DNA of 39,840 nucleotides from positions 1 to 39,840 of the forward strand of contig WRBF01000013.1 in assembly GCA_009784685.1 (NCBI GenBank), read 5' to 3'. The stretch is from Defluviitaleaceae bacterium (GTDB lineage: Bacteria > Bacillota > Clostridia > Lachnospirales > WRBF01). Positions within the stretch are counted from its first letter, which is position 1. Each line of letters starts with the position of its first letter. The translations under genes were made by a program, and so were the position numbers. The notes beneath the pieces are model-generated. The model made no database searches. It was not told the DNA's origin and was given only the letters and a program-made list of their open reading frames with translations. Below, piece after piece: positions 15,293 to 24,670 of the stretch.

Positions 15293-16636
15293 TTACAATA
15301 AACTATCAAGATTTATCCACATAACAGGACGAACGCCCGGGCTAGCATTGTTAACACCAGAACCGGAAACGGCAATATTGCCTGCACCGTCTATTCCTGC
15401 AGCAAGATCAATCATACCTCCGGGCGACCTAAGCCACTGCCATCGATAAGTGCCATCTTCAAACGTAACTCTTCTCGCATCATTAAATTCGTCAGATATA
15501 ACTGTGACTGAACTATCAGGTCTATTTTCCAATTGTCCGCTGTCACCAAAGTAATGAATAACCTCTTCGATGCTTAATACAAATATTTTATCAATGGTAT
15601 CTCCCCCGCCCATTATATTAAACCAAGGATTTCTACTATTAACCACCTGAGTTTCTCGTATGCGCATTCTTTCTGCCGGGCTAAACCTATGGAAAAACTC
15701 ACCATTTAGATAGCTGCGCAAAGTGCTGATTTCCCAGGCTTGACCAGACCGGTTATTAAACTGCCCCAGACCCATCATATGTAAATTTTGAGAAATTATC
15801 ATTGCGTAATTATCAACTTTTTCTAGCACAATCCAATTAAGACCACCAAATTCAAATATTTCATCAACTTCTGTCGAAATGCTGCCAAGAGCAGTATTAT
15901 TGGTAATTGTGCTTGGAGTTTCATGTGTCGGATTGCCGCTTAAACTTACATATTCTAAATTTATCAAATTATACAAAGGAGTTATGTCTGTAATTTGATT
16001 ATTGTCCAAGGTTAGCTGCTTTAAATTTGTTAGGTCAGTCAATGATGTTAAGTCGCTGATTTGATTAGAGTGAAGCTCTAAAATGGTAAGATTTTTTAAG
16101 TCACTCAAAGGTGCCAGATCATTAACTTGATTGTCAAATAAAGTTAGGTATGTTAAATTTGTCAAATTGGCTAATGGTGTTAAATCACTAATTTGGTTAC
16201 CGTATAAGGCAAGATGTGTCAAATTTGTTAAACCCGATAACGGCGTTAAATCGCTGATTTGATTGCTGCCTAAGCTTAGAGTAGTAAGGTTTTTAAGTTC
16301 CGATAATGGTGAAATATCTCTAATCTGGCTATTCCACAGCCTAAGCTCAGTTAAGTTTGTCATATGCCGCAGTTTTGCAATTTCATACGCTATACTTTGA
16401 TCGTTAAAACCCCAGTCAGGCAAAACCGTAGAAAGATCAATCTTAGTTGTGTCTTTACTAAACATTCTTATGCCAAAGAATATATAATTTGGATCTACAT
16501 TTGCTTGCTCAAAACGCCAAGGCCGATTATCGTCGTTAATCGGAAAACTTATATCGTCTGAGTTACCATTACTGCATCCTGAAATTACCATAGCTGCAAT
16601 CAATGATATTGTTAAAATAACTTTCACCTTTTTCAC
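15293..16636 (-). CDS. Surface lipoprotein with leucine-rich repeats and DUF6273 domain
   Basis: This 447-aa exported protein has a lipoprotein signal ending in the lipobox VISGC (Cys at about 21), so it should be tethered to the outer face of the membrane. Residues about 80-235 hold seven 22-residue leucine-rich repeats of the internalin type, with consensus L-x-x-L-x-L-x-x-N-x-I-x-D-L-x-P. The C-terminal half matches DUF6273, seen in WEISTLRSYLNGEF, WLRSPGG and a VRPVMWINL-like end. The start is GTG at 16636 with GAGGG upstream; an open frame continues further upstream but would overlap the ATPase gene and destroy the signal peptide. It starts 43 nt after the ATPase gene. A binding or adhesion role is inferred from the LRRs only. 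Confidence 0.88.
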   Translation of the reverse strand: MKKVKVILTISLIAAMVISGCSNGNSDDISFPINDDNRPWRFEQANVDPNYIFFGIRMFSKDTTKIDLSTVLPDWGFNDQSIAYEIAKLRHMTNLTELRLWNSQIRDISPLSELKNLTTLSLGSNQISDLTPLSGLTNLTHLALYGNQISDLTPLANLTNLTYLTLFDNQVNDLAPLSDLKNLTILELHSNQISDLTSLTDLTNLKQLTLDNNQITDITPLYNLINLEYVSLSGNPTHETPSTITNNTALGSISTEVDEIFEFGGLNWIVLEKVDNYAMIISQNLHMMGLGQFNNRSGQAWEISTLRSYLNGEFFHRFSPAERMRIRETQVVNSRNPWFNIMGGGDTIDKIFVLSIEEVIHYFGDSGQLENRPDSSVTVISDEFNDARRVTFEDGTYRWQWLRSPGGMIDLAAGIDGAGNIAVSGSGVNNASPGVRPVMWINLDSLL

Positions 16637-16679
16637 TATGATACACCCTCTTTTCTCAGATAAACTCAGGGGCACTTTT

Positions 16680-19313
16680 CTAGACATTCTCTTTAGCTTT
16701 ACCCATAAACAATTTCTGTATTTCAACACTAATTAACTGCAACGATGCTAAACCAACAACAATTAACCAATGCCAAACGCTAAGACCAACAACTTGGAAT
16801 ACATTTGCAACAGGCGGTATCACAGCGACTAAAAATGTAATTAAAATTGAGAAGATTGAGCTGTAGAAAACACCTTTGTTAGACAAGAATCCTATTTTAA
16901 ATATAGATTCATTGCTTCTAACATTAAAAATGTTGATAACAGATGCCCATGAAAGAACTATAAATGCCATTGAAATCCCAACTGCGGCGCTTGGTTCTAT
17001 GCTTGGCACTATTTCTACAAATCTCCCAATATAGAACGCAACCAACGTAAGCACCGCAAAGGTTGCTGAACGCTGTGCTATTTTAAATCCTAGACCATCT
17101 GCAAAAATCCCGGCATTTTTAGGCATAGGCTTGCGTTTCATTATGCCTTTTTCAGGCTTTTCAAAGCTTAAGAAAAAGCCGGGTATACCGTCAGAAACAA
17201 CGTTAATAAGTAAAATTTGCACCGCTAAAATAGGTGCGCCCCAACCTAAAATAACACCTGTCAACATAATAAAGATTTGAGCAAAGTTAACACTTAGCAA
17301 GAAATAGACGGTTTTTCTAATGTTGTCATATGATGTCCTGCCTTCCTCGATAGCATCAACGATTGTTGCAAAATTATCATCCGTAATAACCATATCAGCG
17401 GCACTTTTTGTAACTTCTGTGCCTGTTATACCCATTGCCGCACCAACATCAGCAGCTTTTAAGGCAGGTGCATCGTTTACACCGTCTCCGGTCATTGTGA
17501 TAACTTCCCCATGCTTTTCCCATGCTTTAACGATGTTGATTTTATCTTCCGGGCTGACCCTTGCATAAACAGACACATTTCGCACTTGGTCGAACAGGTC
17601 TTGCTCGGACATAGAATTCAGCTCGACACCTGTAAGTGCTATATCACCATCTTCAAAAATCCCGATTTCTTTAGCGATTGCCTTGGCAGTCACTACATGG
17701 TCACCTGTTATCATTACGGTTTTGATACCGGCTTCTTTTGCAAGTTGAACTGCTTTTTTACTTTCAGGGCGCGGCGGGTCAATCATACCGACTAATCCAA
17801 GCAAATTCAAATCTTTTTCTAAAGCCTCAGAGCTCAAATCCGCAGGCATTTGTTCGTACTTTTTGTATCCGATAGCAATAACTCTCAAAGCTTTTTCAGC
17901 AAAAGAATCATGAACTTCCGTTGCTTTCGCCTTTAATTTATCATCCCACAAAACAGGAATGCGGTCAAATGCGCCCTTAGTAACAATAAGATAGCCGTCA
18001 TCAACATGGTGTACGGTAGTCATTCTCTTTCGGGTTGAATCAAAAGGAAGCTCGTGAACTCTTGGATATTGGCGCTCTGCATCTACCCTTGTTAAGCCTT
18101 TGTCGTGCAATAGACGGATAATCGCAAGCTCTGTTGGATCACCGACTACTTTTTCTTCCTCATCATGAATTTCAATAGTGGCGTTACTACAAGATGCCAT
18201 AAGTTCAAGCAAATGTATTTCCTTGTCATCAAACTCTTTATCTGCATCTTTTGATGGCATATCAACATGCCAAATTTGCTGTATTTTCATTTTGTTTTGA
18301 GTAAGCGTGCCCGTTTTGTCAGAACAAATAACTGAAGTGTTACCTACAGTTTCTATCGCTGGGATTCTTCGTATTATCGTGTTTTTCTTAACCATGTTAT
18401 GTACGCCATGCGATAAAATCATTGTGACAATTATGGGCAGTGTCTCAGGCACAGCAGCAACCCCTAAAGAAACACCAACCAACAGCATCTCTGCTATTGA
18501 ACCGTCATGCACAAAAGTTCCTATTAAAAATATCAACAAACCCGCTAAAAGTGCAACAACGCAAAGCCTTTTTGCGAGTTGGTTTAATCTTAGCTGCAAC
18601 GGTGTTTTAAGTTTGCTTGTGTTGTTAAGAAGTCCCGCAATTTTACCCATTTCTGTTTCCATAGCAGTTTCAACAACAACAGCTGTTGCACGACCGTTTG
18701 TAACTAAACAGCCCGAGTAAACCATGTTTAACCTGTCACCGAGCGGCACAGTTTCAGCTATAATAGCAAATGGGTCTTTCTCTACCGGGACACTTTCCCC
18801 TGTAAGACCTGATTCTTCAACCTGTAAGCTACTGCTTTCAATTAGCCTGGCATCAGCAGTAATAATATCACCTGCGTTAAGCTCAATAATATCACCAGGC
18901 ACTAGCTGATTAGCGTCAACTTTCTGTTTTGTGCCATCTCGTATAACCGTTGTTTGGCTTGAATTAAGTTTTTTTAGTGCCTCAAGCGCTTTTTCGGCCT
19001 TGTTTTCTTGGTAAATCCCCAAAATAACGTTGATTACTACTATGGATAATATTACAAAAACTTTAGGCCAACCTTCTCCTTCGGTAATCGCCATATATGC
19101 GGCAATCGCCGCCGCAACTATTAATATAATCGCTGTTACTTCCATTAAATGATGGATTATCTTTTGAAAAAGGCTTTCCTTTTTTTCTTCCTCGAATTCA
19201 TTTAAACCGTACTTTTTAAGTCGGCTTTCAACTTCACCCAAGCTAAGTCCTTTTTCCGTATTTGTATTCAGCTTATTAACTACTTCTTCAATTGAACCTT
19301 TTACCCATAACAT
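16680..19313 (-). CDS. P-type cation-transporting ATPase (P2A, calcium-type)
   Basis: This is an 877-aa ion pump of the SERCA-like class, probably exporting Ca2+ or a related divalent ion. It has the N-terminal cation-ATPase domain, the actuator motif TGES, the phosphorylation motif DKTGTLT (Asp332), the hinge motif MTGDGVNDAPALK and about ten TM helices. M4 reads VPETLP where SERCA-like pumps have PEGLP; Glu290 sits 42 residues before Asp332, the same spacing as Glu309/Asp351 of SERCA. M6 keeps Asn and Asp (NVVSD). The M5 Glu of site I is replaced by Gln (NFAQ). One transported ion per cycle is therefore likely. The ATG at 19313 has GGGAGG about 12 nt upstream. It lies 47 nt after valS and 43 nt before the lipoprotein gene. 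Confidence 0.92.
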   Translation of the reverse strand: MLWVKGSIEEVVNKLNTNTEKGLSLGEVESRLKKYGLNEFEEEKKESLFQKIIHHLMEVTAIILIVAAAIAAYMAITEGEGWPKVFVILSIVVINVILGIYQENKAEKALEALKKLNSSQTTVIRDGTKQKVDANQLVPGDIIELNAGDIITADARLIESSSLQVEESGLTGESVPVEKDPFAIIAETVPLGDRLNMVYSGCLVTNGRATAVVVETAMETEMGKIAGLLNNTSKLKTPLQLRLNQLAKRLCVVALLAGLLIFLIGTFVHDGSIAEMLLVGVSLGVAAVPETLPIIVTMILSHGVHNMVKKNTIIRRIPAIETVGNTSVICSDKTGTLTQNKMKIQQIWHVDMPSKDADKEFDDKEIHLLELMASCSNATIEIHDEEEKVVGDPTELAIIRLLHDKGLTRVDAERQYPRVHELPFDSTRKRMTTVHHVDDGYLIVTKGAFDRIPVLWDDKLKAKATEVHDSFAEKALRVIAIGYKKYEQMPADLSSEALEKDLNLLGLVGMIDPPRPESKKAVQLAKEAGIKTVMITGDHVVTAKAIAKEIGIFEDGDIALTGVELNSMSEQDLFDQVRNVSVYARVSPEDKINIVKAWEKHGEVITMTGDGVNDAPALKAADVGAAMGITGTEVTKSAADMVITDDNFATIVDAIEEGRTSYDNIRKTVYFLLSVNFAQIFIMLTGVILGWGAPILAVQILLINVVSDGIPGFFLSFEKPEKGIMKRKPMPKNAGIFADGLGFKIAQRSATFAVLTLVAFYIGRFVEIVPSIEPSAAVGISMAFIVLSWASVINIFNVRSNESIFKIGFLSNKGVFYSSIFSILITFLVAVIPPVANVFQVVGLSVWHWLIVVGLASLQLISVEIQKLFMGKAKENV

Positions 19314-19360
19314 TTCCTGCTTTTACCTCCCCTAATATCATGCAAAAACATTCCAAAGAT

Positions 19361-22015
19361 CTACTTCATCCCTTTAAGTTTAGAAATCTCACCTTCTATT
19401 TTCCTAAGCATTTCTTCATATCCAACTAGCTTCTCTTTCTCACCATTAACAACAGATTCCTTTGCTTTGGCTATGAATCCTTCATTCAAGAGTTTTTTAT
19501 TAATGCGCTCAATTTCACTGGAAAGACGTTCTTTTTCTTTTTCAAGCCTATCCATCTCTTTTTCAACATCAACAAGTTCGCCAAATGGAATGTAAAGCGT
19601 TGCTCCTTTTATTACGGTTGAAACTGCATCATCATTTATTCCATTTCTATCTTGCTGTACCAAAACATCGCTCGCACCTGCAAGGCTTGCAAAAAATGCT
19701 TTGCTATCTTCAAAAAGTTTTGCAATTTGATCATTATCAGCAACAACTGTAATATTAACTTTTTTCGCCGGGGGAACGTTAAGGCTTAGCCTAACTTGCC
19801 GTATACTTTTAACGGCATCTTTTATGAGTTCAATATTTTGCTCCTCTTTCTTGAAGTTAAGCGACTCATCAAACTCATGCCATTTTGATAACATAATAGT
19901 TTCTTCATCATCTTGAATTGAAGTAAATATTTCCTCGGTAATAAACGGCATAAACGGATGCAAAAGCTTCATTGCATTTATAAATACCATCTTTAACGTG
20001 GCAAGTGCTGCTCTTCTGGTTGAATCAGATTCATTATACAGGCGAGGCTTAACCATTTCGATATACCAATCGCAATATTCATCCCATATAAAGTCATAAA
20101 CCTTTTGAACAGCCATTCCAAGTTCGTAACTGTCTATGCAATTTAAAACTTCTTTTGCTACTGTGTTAACTCTTGAAATAATCCATTTGTCAACATCAGT
20201 TAAATTTTCTTTTGAAATATCAGCTGCTTCATCTTCTTCTGTTTTAAAGTTCATAAGCATAAAGCGAGCGGCGTTCCATATTTTATTAAGGAAGTTTCTA
20301 TTTGCGTCAAGTCTCTCTTGATAAAATCTTAAATCATTACCCGGAGAATTGCCGCTAATAAGAGTAAGTCTAAGCGCATCTGCTCCAAAATTTTCAATAA
20401 CATCAAGAGGATCTATCCCGTTTCCGAGCGATTTGCTCATCTTGCGTCCCTGAGAATCCCTAATAAGCCCATGGAATAAAACATCCGGAAACGGAACTTC
20501 ATCCATATATTCAAGACTTGAAAACACCATCCGAACTACCCAAAAGAATAAAATATCATGAGCTGTTACAAGAACGTTAGTTGGGAAAAAATAATCAAGT
20601 TCATCAGTTTTATCCGGCCAACCTAATGTTGAAAACGGCCACAAAGCCGATGAAAACCATGTGTCTAACGTATCCTCATCTTGCTTTATATTTTTGCTTT
20701 GGCATTTTTCACATAATTCAACTTTATCCTTTGCAACAGTTACATGATTACAATCTGCGCAATAATACGCAGGAATTCTATGTCCCCACCAAAGCTGGCG
20801 TGAAATACACCAATCTTTAATGTTTTCAAGCCAATGTGTGTATATTTTCCCAAATCTTTCGGGAACAATATTCAAAGTTTTGTCTTTGTAAACATCAAGT
20901 GCAGGTCCTGCAAGTTCACTCATTTTAACGAACCATTGCAACTTAACAAGCGGCTCTATAACCGTATTGCATTTTTCATGTGTTCCAACTGAATTGTTTA
21001 CTGTTTCGGATTTTACAAACAGCCCAAGCTTTGTAAATTCCTCTATGATTCGTTTTCTTGCATCATACCGATCAAGCCCGCAATAATCACCTGCATTTTC
21101 GTTAAGCGAACCGTCATCATTCATTATATTTATAATCGGAAGGTTATGCCTTGCGCCTACGTCTGCATCGTTAGGATCATGAGCAGGCGTTATTTTAACA
21201 GCCCCTGTTCCAAAGTCCTGTTCGACGTAGCTGTCAGCGATAATTGGAATTACACGGTTTATAATTGGAACTGTGACTGTTTTGCCTATGTATTTTTTAT
21301 ATTTTTCATCATCAGGATTAACGGCAATTGCTGTGTCCGCAAGCATTGTCTCAGGTCTTGTTGTCGCAAATGAAATAAATTCATCCGTACCATCAATCGG
21401 ATATTTAAAGTACCAAAAGCCGCCTTGCGATTCTAAATGGTCAACCTCTGCATCAGAAATAGAAGTTTTGCAGTTCGGACACCAGTTAACCAACTTTTCT
21501 CCCCGATAAATATACCCTTTTTTATACATGCGAATAAAAACTTCCAAAACTGCCGCTGAGAGACCTTCATCCATAGTAAAGCGCTCTCGTTCCCAATCGC
21601 ATGAACAACCAAGCTTATGAAACTGTTTAAGAATTATGCGCCCATATTCTTCCCGCCAAGCCCATGCACGCTCTAAAAAGGCATCTCTACCAATATCAGC
21701 TTTTGTAACACCTTCTTCTGCCATCGCCTGTACTATTTTCATTTCTGTTGAAATACTGGCATGGTCAGTGCCGGGAAGCCACATAGCGTTATAACCCTGC
21801 ATACGTTTTGTGCGGATAAGTATATCCTGCATTGTCGCATTAAGTGCATGACCTATATGAAGCTGACCTGTAATGTTCGGCGGAGGTATAACAATTGTGT
21901 ATGGCTTCTTGCTTTTATCAACTTCAGCATGAAAATAATTTTTCGAAAGCCATTTTTCATATGTTTGATTTTCTACGCTTTGATGATTATAATTCTTTTC
22001 AAGTTCTTTTTTCAC
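19361..22015 (-). CDS. valS: Valyl-tRNA synthetase
   Basis: It charges tRNA-Val and edits mis-activated threonine. The 884-aa protein has the class I signatures HIGH (53-56) and KMSKS (about 525-529), the CP1 editing domain between them, the anticodon-binding domain and the C-terminal coiled-coil arm (about 815-884) typical of ValRS. Cys pairs around YCADCNH and CEKCQ suggest a zinc site. The start is GTG at 22015, with AAGGAG 8 nt upstream. No T-box leader is visible: the gene begins only 81 nt after the preceding gene. It appears to sit in a long minus-strand run with the unknown membrane gene upstream and the ATPase downstream. Confidence 0.97.
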   Translation of the reverse strand: MKKELEKNYNHQSVENQTYEKWLSKNYFHAEVDKSKKPYTIVIPPPNITGQLHIGHALNATMQDILIRTKRMQGYNAMWLPGTDHASISTEMKIVQAMAEEGVTKADIGRDAFLERAWAWREEYGRIILKQFHKLGCSCDWERERFTMDEGLSAAVLEVFIRMYKKGYIYRGEKLVNWCPNCKTSISDAEVDHLESQGGFWYFKYPIDGTDEFISFATTRPETMLADTAIAVNPDDEKYKKYIGKTVTVPIINRVIPIIADSYVEQDFGTGAVKITPAHDPNDADVGARHNLPIINIMNDDGSLNENAGDYCGLDRYDARKRIIEEFTKLGLFVKSETVNNSVGTHEKCNTVIEPLVKLQWFVKMSELAGPALDVYKDKTLNIVPERFGKIYTHWLENIKDWCISRQLWWGHRIPAYYCADCNHVTVAKDKVELCEKCQSKNIKQDEDTLDTWFSSALWPFSTLGWPDKTDELDYFFPTNVLVTAHDILFFWVVRMVFSSLEYMDEVPFPDVLFHGLIRDSQGRKMSKSLGNGIDPLDVIENFGADALRLTLISGNSPGNDLRFYQERLDANRNFLNKIWNAARFMLMNFKTEEDEAADISKENLTDVDKWIISRVNTVAKEVLNCIDSYELGMAVQKVYDFIWDEYCDWYIEMVKPRLYNESDSTRRAALATLKMVFINAMKLLHPFMPFITEEIFTSIQDDEETIMLSKWHEFDESLNFKKEEQNIELIKDAVKSIRQVRLSLNVPPAKKVNITVVADNDQIAKLFEDSKAFFASLAGASDVLVQQDRNGINDDAVSTVIKGATLYIPFGELVDVEKEMDRLEKEKERLSSEIERINKKLLNEGFIAKAKESVVNGEKEKLVGYEEMLRKIEGEISKLKGMK

Positions 22016-22096
22016 TTTAACTGCTCCTTAGTATGATAGGCAGGAATCGTTAATTACTTGCCTTTTCAGTTATTCACTTTTAGTTATTACTTAAAA

Positions 22097-23464
22097 TCAT
22101 CCTACCTGGCTTAACCGTTCAATAACAGATAAATCAACAACCTCTTCGCCTTCTTTAGGTTCTGCTTGTTCATCCCCTGCAACATCCATCATTTTAGTGA
22201 CATCATCGAAGTAAATCTTAACCATATCAGCCATTACATGAGTTTCAGTAATATCATTTTTGCTGCCTTCTTCTATTTTCTTCCAAAGCTCTACATGCTG
22301 TTCGTCTAACGATAATAACTCTGTTTCGGCAGAGTTTTTGCGACCTAAAAGTTCTTTGTAAAATTCACGTTTATCTTCAATATCAATAGTTTTCGCAAAT
22401 TGCTCAAGAGTGTTTGTTATATTATTAATATTTTTCTCGGTAAGAAATTTTTCTATTAAGCTTTCTGTTTCGTACATAATCTTTCGAATTGAATCAATAC
22501 GCCGAGATATGTGCTTGTAATGCTCATATTCAGACATATTTGTTTTTAACGCCTGTGAGTTTGTGATTTTATATTTTGTATGAACGTAATTTAAAAAATT
22601 TGTATAATGTGCAAGAACAGCTGTTTTTTTGTTAAGTATGGCAACAAGCTTCTTTTGCTTCTTAGCATTAAGAGTTAGCTCGAATTCCATACGCTTTCTA
22701 AATGTATAAACAAGTACAGACACAGCCATTGCAAGTAATACAAGCACTGTGGTTGGCATAAATATATTTCTTTCATCTATCAAAAACAAATATCCTAAAA
22801 ACAGCGAAACAAGGCTAAACGCAACAACCATTCCAACTGCAAACATACCCATAAACGAAATTCCGTTTTCAATTGAAATCCTCTCATCTTCAAGTGCGGC
22901 TTTTTCACCGTTTAGCTGGCTAATATCATATTTAAAAAGCCTTTGATTTTTTTCAGCTTCAACAAATTGCGGCAAAACGTTTTCAGCATCATCAAGGATA
23001 TTTTCCATGTAAGTTACCGAGCTTTCAAAACTAGTAAGCTGATAAAGAAGGATGTTCCTCTCTTTCGTAAGAGACAAAAAACTCTCTAGCATATCTTTTA
23101 GCTTCTTAGCTTCTTCATCGTCCAAGCTGTTAAAACATTCAAGCTCTTTAAGAGTTTCTTCCATTCTTTTAATTTTTTTCGAAAGGGTTATTCGCTTTCT
23201 AGCTACTCTAAGCGCAGCATCACATAATTTTGCATTTTCTTCAACAAACAAATACTCTTTCGTATCTGGTTCAAATTCTTTAACAAAGCGGTTAAACCGA
23301 GAGAAATCAATTTGTTCTTTAGACTTCTCCTCTTTATAAAATATTTTGTTGATGAAGTCGTTGAACTTTAGCGCAAGCCTACCAAAAAAACTGTGCTTAT
23401 TGGCATAATAATCGTTAATTTCTTCTTCTTGTAAATATTCCACGGGTAAAAAGTCATTTTTCAT
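22097..23464 (-). CDS. Unknown membrane protein with long coiled coils, 455 aa
   Basis: I do not recognise a family. A charged N-terminal region (1-200), rich in Glu/Lys heptad-like helices, leads to two TM helices at about 206-229 and 236-254. A second charged helical region (255-440) ends in an acidic tail. Both large regions would lie on the same side, probably the cytoplasm, since there is no signal peptide. This shape suggests a scaffold or membrane-organising protein, but no catalytic motif is seen. The ATG at 23464 has AGGGGA upstream. It lies 34 nt after the 101-aa gene and 81 nt before valS, and may belong to the dcd transcription unit. Confidence 0.75.
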   Translation of the reverse strand: MKNDFLPVEYLQEEEINDYYANKHSFFGRLALKFNDFINKIFYKEEKSKEQIDFSRFNRFVKEFEPDTKEYLFVEENAKLCDAALRVARKRITLSKKIKRMEETLKELECFNSLDDEEAKKLKDMLESFLSLTKERNILLYQLTSFESSVTYMENILDDAENVLPQFVEAEKNQRLFKYDISQLNGEKAALEDERISIENGISFMGMFAVGMVVAFSLVSLFLGYLFLIDERNIFMPTTVLVLLAMAVSVLVYTFRKRMEFELTLNAKKQKKLVAILNKKTAVLAHYTNFLNYVHTKYKITNSQALKTNMSEYEHYKHISRRIDSIRKIMYETESLIEKFLTEKNINNITNTLEQFAKTIDIEDKREFYKELLGRKNSAETELLSLDEQHVELWKKIEEGSKNDITETHVMADMVKIYFDDVTKMMDVAGDEQAEPKEGEEVVDLSVIERLSQVG

Positions 23465-23498
23465 TGTATAAATCCCCTACCCTCTCTATCGGTTTATA

Positions 23499-23804
23499 TC
23501 ATCCTGCCCTATTGCTATTTTTAAATATTAATGCCACTTTTATACATTCTATTCCGACGATCATAGTATAATCTTCTTTTTCAAACATAAGCTGCTTTGA
23601 ATCTTCCTTAACAATTAAAACATCTGTTTTTTGGACATCATCGCTCCAATATGTAAGAAATTGAACATCATCCATAGACCATGTGCGCCAATATACGTCT
23701 AACATAGGCTTTAAAACATACTTGATATTCGCATCAAAATATTGTTTAACTGATGAAGCAGCCTTAACGAAGTTTTCAACCGATTTTTGTTTTTTTGAAG
23801 ACAT
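23499..23804 (-). CDS. Hypothetical protein, 101 aa
   Basis: I do not recognise this protein. It has a basic N-terminal helix (about 1-35), an aromatic-rich centre (YWRTWSMDD, FLTYW) and a C-terminal beta-like part with no membrane helix. The ATG at 23804 is preceded by AAGGTAAGGGA at good spacing, which supports translation. It lies between dcd (50 nt upstream) and the coiled-coil membrane protein gene (34 nt downstream). Function cannot be inferred. Confidence 0.6.
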   Translation of the reverse strand: MSSKKQKSVENFVKAASSVKQYFDANIKYVLKPMLDVYWRTWSMDDVQFLTYWSDDVQKTDVLIVKEDSKQLMFEKEDYTMIVGIECIKVALIFKNSNRAG

Positions 23805-23854
23805 TGTTATCCCTTACCTTTCTTATAACCTCACAAAATAAATGAAAAGAGATA

Positions 23855-24379
23855 TTAGACAGGTTCAAAGTCTTTATACAGTAAACTGGGCTGAATCCCT
23901 TGGTTTCCTTGATATTTCCCGGATATGTACTTTGAAGCTTCCCCTTGTAGGGTATGGTAATATATTTGACATATTTCAAAAAATGGATAAATGATAATTG
24001 GCTGAACACAAAATATTTCTAAAGTCCAGAAGCCTTTAAAGCCGATATCGCCAAAGCCCGCTGTTACATGTATACAAAGCCCTAATCTACCTACTGATGA
24101 CCGCCCTTCAAGCATCGGAACAGTTTCATGAGTTTCGGTATATTCAACTGTACGCCCAAGATAAAGCTTGTTAGGTTCAAGTTGAAGCCCGTTTTCGGGG
24201 ATAATTACTTGCTTTGCTTTATTAGGTTTTTTGATATCAAGCGGCATGTTTTCATAAACCAAAAGCTCGTTATGTAACTTAAGGTTGTAGCTGTTTGGGT
24301 TAAGTTGGCTTTTATTGAATGGTTCAATAATTATATCTTTGCCCATTCGTTTTTCGATTTCTTTGCCCGATAAAATCAT
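23855..24379 (-). CDS. dcd: dCTP deaminase
   Basis: It deaminates dCTP to dUTP (some relatives also hydrolyse to dUMP), feeding thymidylate synthesis. The 174-aa protein has the expected segments: NSYNLKL (about 29-35), the phosphate-binding EGRSSVGRLGL (91-101), HVTAGFGDIGFKG (104-116) and the catalytic Glu121 in WTLEIF. The C-terminus carries the GKYQGNQG lid typical of the trimeric family. Whether it is mono- or bifunctional cannot be told. The ATG at 24379 overlaps the stop of the upstream small membrane gene by 4 nt and has GAGG 8 nt upstream, so translation is probably coupled. Confidence 0.93.
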   Translation of the reverse strand: MILSGKEIEKRMGKDIIIEPFNKSQLNPNSYNLKLHNELLVYENMPLDIKKPNKAKQVIIPENGLQLEPNKLYLGRTVEYTETHETVPMLEGRSSVGRLGLCIHVTAGFGDIGFKGFWTLEIFCVQPIIIYPFFEICQIYYHTLQGEASKYISGKYQGNQGIQPSLLYKDFEPV

Positions 24380-24603
24380 GTAAAATTCCTCATTTCTTTA
24401 GAGTCCATTTTAATTTGTTTATAAAGCTGAGAATATGAGATACTGGAGACAATTGAAAAGATCCAACTGCCAATTTGAAAAAACATAAATACCCATAATA
24501 GCATCACAGCCGCAAAGCCGGTCAGCTCAACTGTAACAGCAGAAGCATACGAATTTGTCATTGAATCAGAAGCCATACCAAACATAATACCTATGAAAAA
24601 CAA
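24376..24603 (-). CDS. Small two-TM membrane protein upstream of dcd
   Basis: I do not recognise this protein. From the TTG at 24603 it is 75 aa with two hydrophobic helices and a charged C-terminus (KQIKMDSKEMRNF). Its stop overlaps the dcd start by 4 nt. The start is doubtful: neither TTG 24603 nor ATG 24585 has a clear ribosome site. The same frame stays open upstream to the uvrA stop, with a protein-like run of residues but no ATG, GTG or TTG in it. An ATT followed by AAA at 24672-24667 would give a natural-looking N-terminus (MKGKNREF) but overlaps the -10 box of the promoter here. Confidence 0.5.
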   Translation of the reverse strand: MFFIGIMFGMASDSMTNSYASAVTVELTGFAAVMLLWVFMFFQIGSWIFSIVSSISYSQLYKQIKMDSKEMRNFT

Positions 24604-24670
24604 AACAGAAACAGATGATGCAAATGATGGGGCATTGCTTTCATTTCTAAATTCTCTGTTTTTGCCTTTA

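Noticed and set aside
16637-16729. Longer start for the LRR lipoprotein overlapping the ATPase gene
   Set aside because: It would bury the lipoprotein signal peptide; GTG 16636 with GAGGG gives a standard signal and lipobox.
22016-22096. T-box leader of valS
   Set aside because: The 81-nt gap is too short, and no T-box sequence or terminator hairpin is present.
23776-24009. Open frame of 77 codons overlapping dcd
   Set aside because: It is in another frame of dcd on the same strand, without a ribosome site; dcd is clearly the real gene.
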